Origin: a bacterium
GTDB taxonomy: Bacteria > Sysuimicrobiota > Sysuimicrobiia > Sysuimicrobiales > Segetimicrobiaceae
Direction: 5' to 3'
Length of the DNA stretch: 6,587 bases
Assembly: GCA_035307765.1 (NCBI GenBank)
Contig: DATGHU010000049.1
Span: 1-6,587, forward strand
The number at the start of each line of letters is the position of its first letter. Positions within the stretch are counted from its first letter, which is position 1. This document shows positions 6,431 through 6,587 of the stretch, piece by piece. The position numbers and the translations under genes are program-made. The notes beneath the pieces were generated by a model. That model was given only the letters and a program-made list of their open reading frames with translations, was not told the DNA's origin and did not search any database.

Positions 6431-6436
6431 GACCAT

Positions 6437-6443
6437 CTCCTCT
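6437..6443 (-). promoter_or_regulatory. Shine-Dalgarno site of pheA, decides the start
   Basis: AGAGGAG on the minus strand directly abuts the ATG at 6436, which is too close to be used, and is 6 bases from the ATG at 6430. It lies outside the repeat arm, so the ribosome site belongs to pheA itself. Confidence 0.75.
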
Positions 6444-6463
6444 AGGATGTCCTGTTTGGATGT

Positions 6464-6496
6464 AGTGTTGACACTGATGGAGGTCTCCTCATGAAA
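6464..6496 (+). promoter_or_regulatory. Candidate promoter with operator-like dyad for the gene in the repeat arm
   Basis: A perfect -35 box TTGACA (6468-6473) lies inside the dyad AGTGT-TG-ACACT (6464-6475). The -10 region 16-18 bases downstream is poor (CATGAA or TGAAAA, 3 of 6). Transcription from about 6500 would give a leader of roughly 65 bases before the ATG at 6567. The same elements occur inverted at 92-124. The dyad could bind a repressor or a transposase. Confidence 0.35.
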
Positions 6497-6513
6497 AGAG
6501 GGTCACGCCTCTG

Positions 6514-6554
6514 CCTCCGAAATCTCCAACCGAGGGCTCGCAACCTTCGGAAGG
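6514..6554 (+). other. Hairpin in the leader of the gene in the repeat arm
   Basis: CCTCCGAA (6514-6521) can pair with TTCGGAAGG (6546-6554) with one bulged A. The loop contains a smaller dyad, CGAG-GG-CTCG (6531-6540). The outer stem reaches into the start of the GGGGGGAG ribosome site (6553-6560), so folding could reduce translation. I do not recognise a riboswitch class. The mirror copy is at 34-74. Confidence 0.4.
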
Positions 6555-6566
6555 GGGGAGACAGGC

Positions 6567-6587
6567 ATGACCCTCGAGGACAGCGTT
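6567..6587 (+). CDS. 5' end of an unidentified gene, copy in right repeat arm (partial)
   Basis: ATG at 6567 opens MTLEDSV, divergent from pheA, and runs off the window. GGGGGGAG lies 6 bases upstream. It is identical to the start at the left edge. Seven residues allow no family call; a transposase is possible because the sequence sits in an exact repeat. Confidence 0.4.

Larger units (their letters stand above)
6448..6587 (+). repeat. Right arm of 140-bp perfect inverted end repeat, possible insertion-sequence end
   Basis: This is the exact reverse complement of bases 1-140. From its inner edge it reads TGTCCTGTTTGG, the dyad AGTGT-TG-ACACT (6464-6475), GGAG-GT-CTCC (6479-6488), a long hairpin (6514-6554), a Shine-Dalgarno site and an ATG at 6567. 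Identity with the left arm stops at 6448; the next base differs, then CCTAG is shared again by both flanks. The arm ends 17 bp before the pheA start codon. If it is an insertion-sequence end, the visible gene reads into the element and away from pheA. Confidence 0.9.

Noticed and set aside
6491-6587. Alternative start ATG at 6491 with GGAGG upstream, reading MKRGSRLCLRN
   Set aside because: The frame is arginine-rich and overlaps a hairpin leader. The ATG at 6567 in a different frame has an equally good ribosome site and a more ordinary peptide. Neither can be proved within the window.

Overview
The window is about 6.6 kb of mostly high-GC DNA (hand counts of sampled 60-base lines give roughly 70% G+C) from a bacterium I cannot place to a phylum. 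Dense codon use, TTG and GTG starts, strong Shine-Dalgarno sites and one apparently leaderless promoter would fit an uncultured soil or subsurface lineage, but that is a guess. All six complete genes lie on the minus strand, so transcription runs from the right end to the left.

From right to left the genes are: a monofunctional prephenate dehydratase (pheA, 5606-6430); a flavin reductase (4822-5379) with the large subunit of an HpaB-type FADH2-dependent aromatic hydroxylase (3284-4759), together a two-component monooxygenase; a 373-bp gap without a convincing gene; a class I SAM methyltransferase (2077-2910) of clearly lower GC, probably acquired; and a tightly coupled pair made of a PuuD-like class I amidotransferase-fold hydrolase (1193-1936) and an asparaginase II-family enzyme (187-1200). 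The last pair overlaps by 8 bp and looks like a small nitrogen-release operon driven from its own promoter just upstream of the hydrolase. PheA makes phenylpyruvate and the hydroxylase pair adds a hydroxyl to an aromatic ring, so the right half concerns aromatic metabolism. No gene here fixes the hydroxylase substrate, and two of its expected substrate-contact residues are changed.

The most striking feature is at the edges: bases 1-140 are the exact reverse complement of bases 6448-6587. Each copy carries a promoter-like region, a small operator-like palindrome, a hairpin leader, a Shine-Dalgarno site and the first seven codons of a gene running out of the window. Identity stops sharply at the inner edge, where each copy would begin 5'-TGTCCTGTTTGG. 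The simplest reading is that the segment lies between two inverted copies of one longer repeat, plausibly an insertion sequence, and that the window stops where an assembly graph collapsed the two copies. An exact 140-base overlap is what a k=141 graph would leave. The right copy ends within 18 bp of the pheA start, so pheA is cut off from any native upstream promoter.

I found no tRNA, rRNA, CRISPR array or replication origin. A new multi-gene system is not evident. The items most worth a second look are the inverted end repeats, the altered active site of the hydroxylase, the leaderless-type promoter, and the low-GC methyltransferase.
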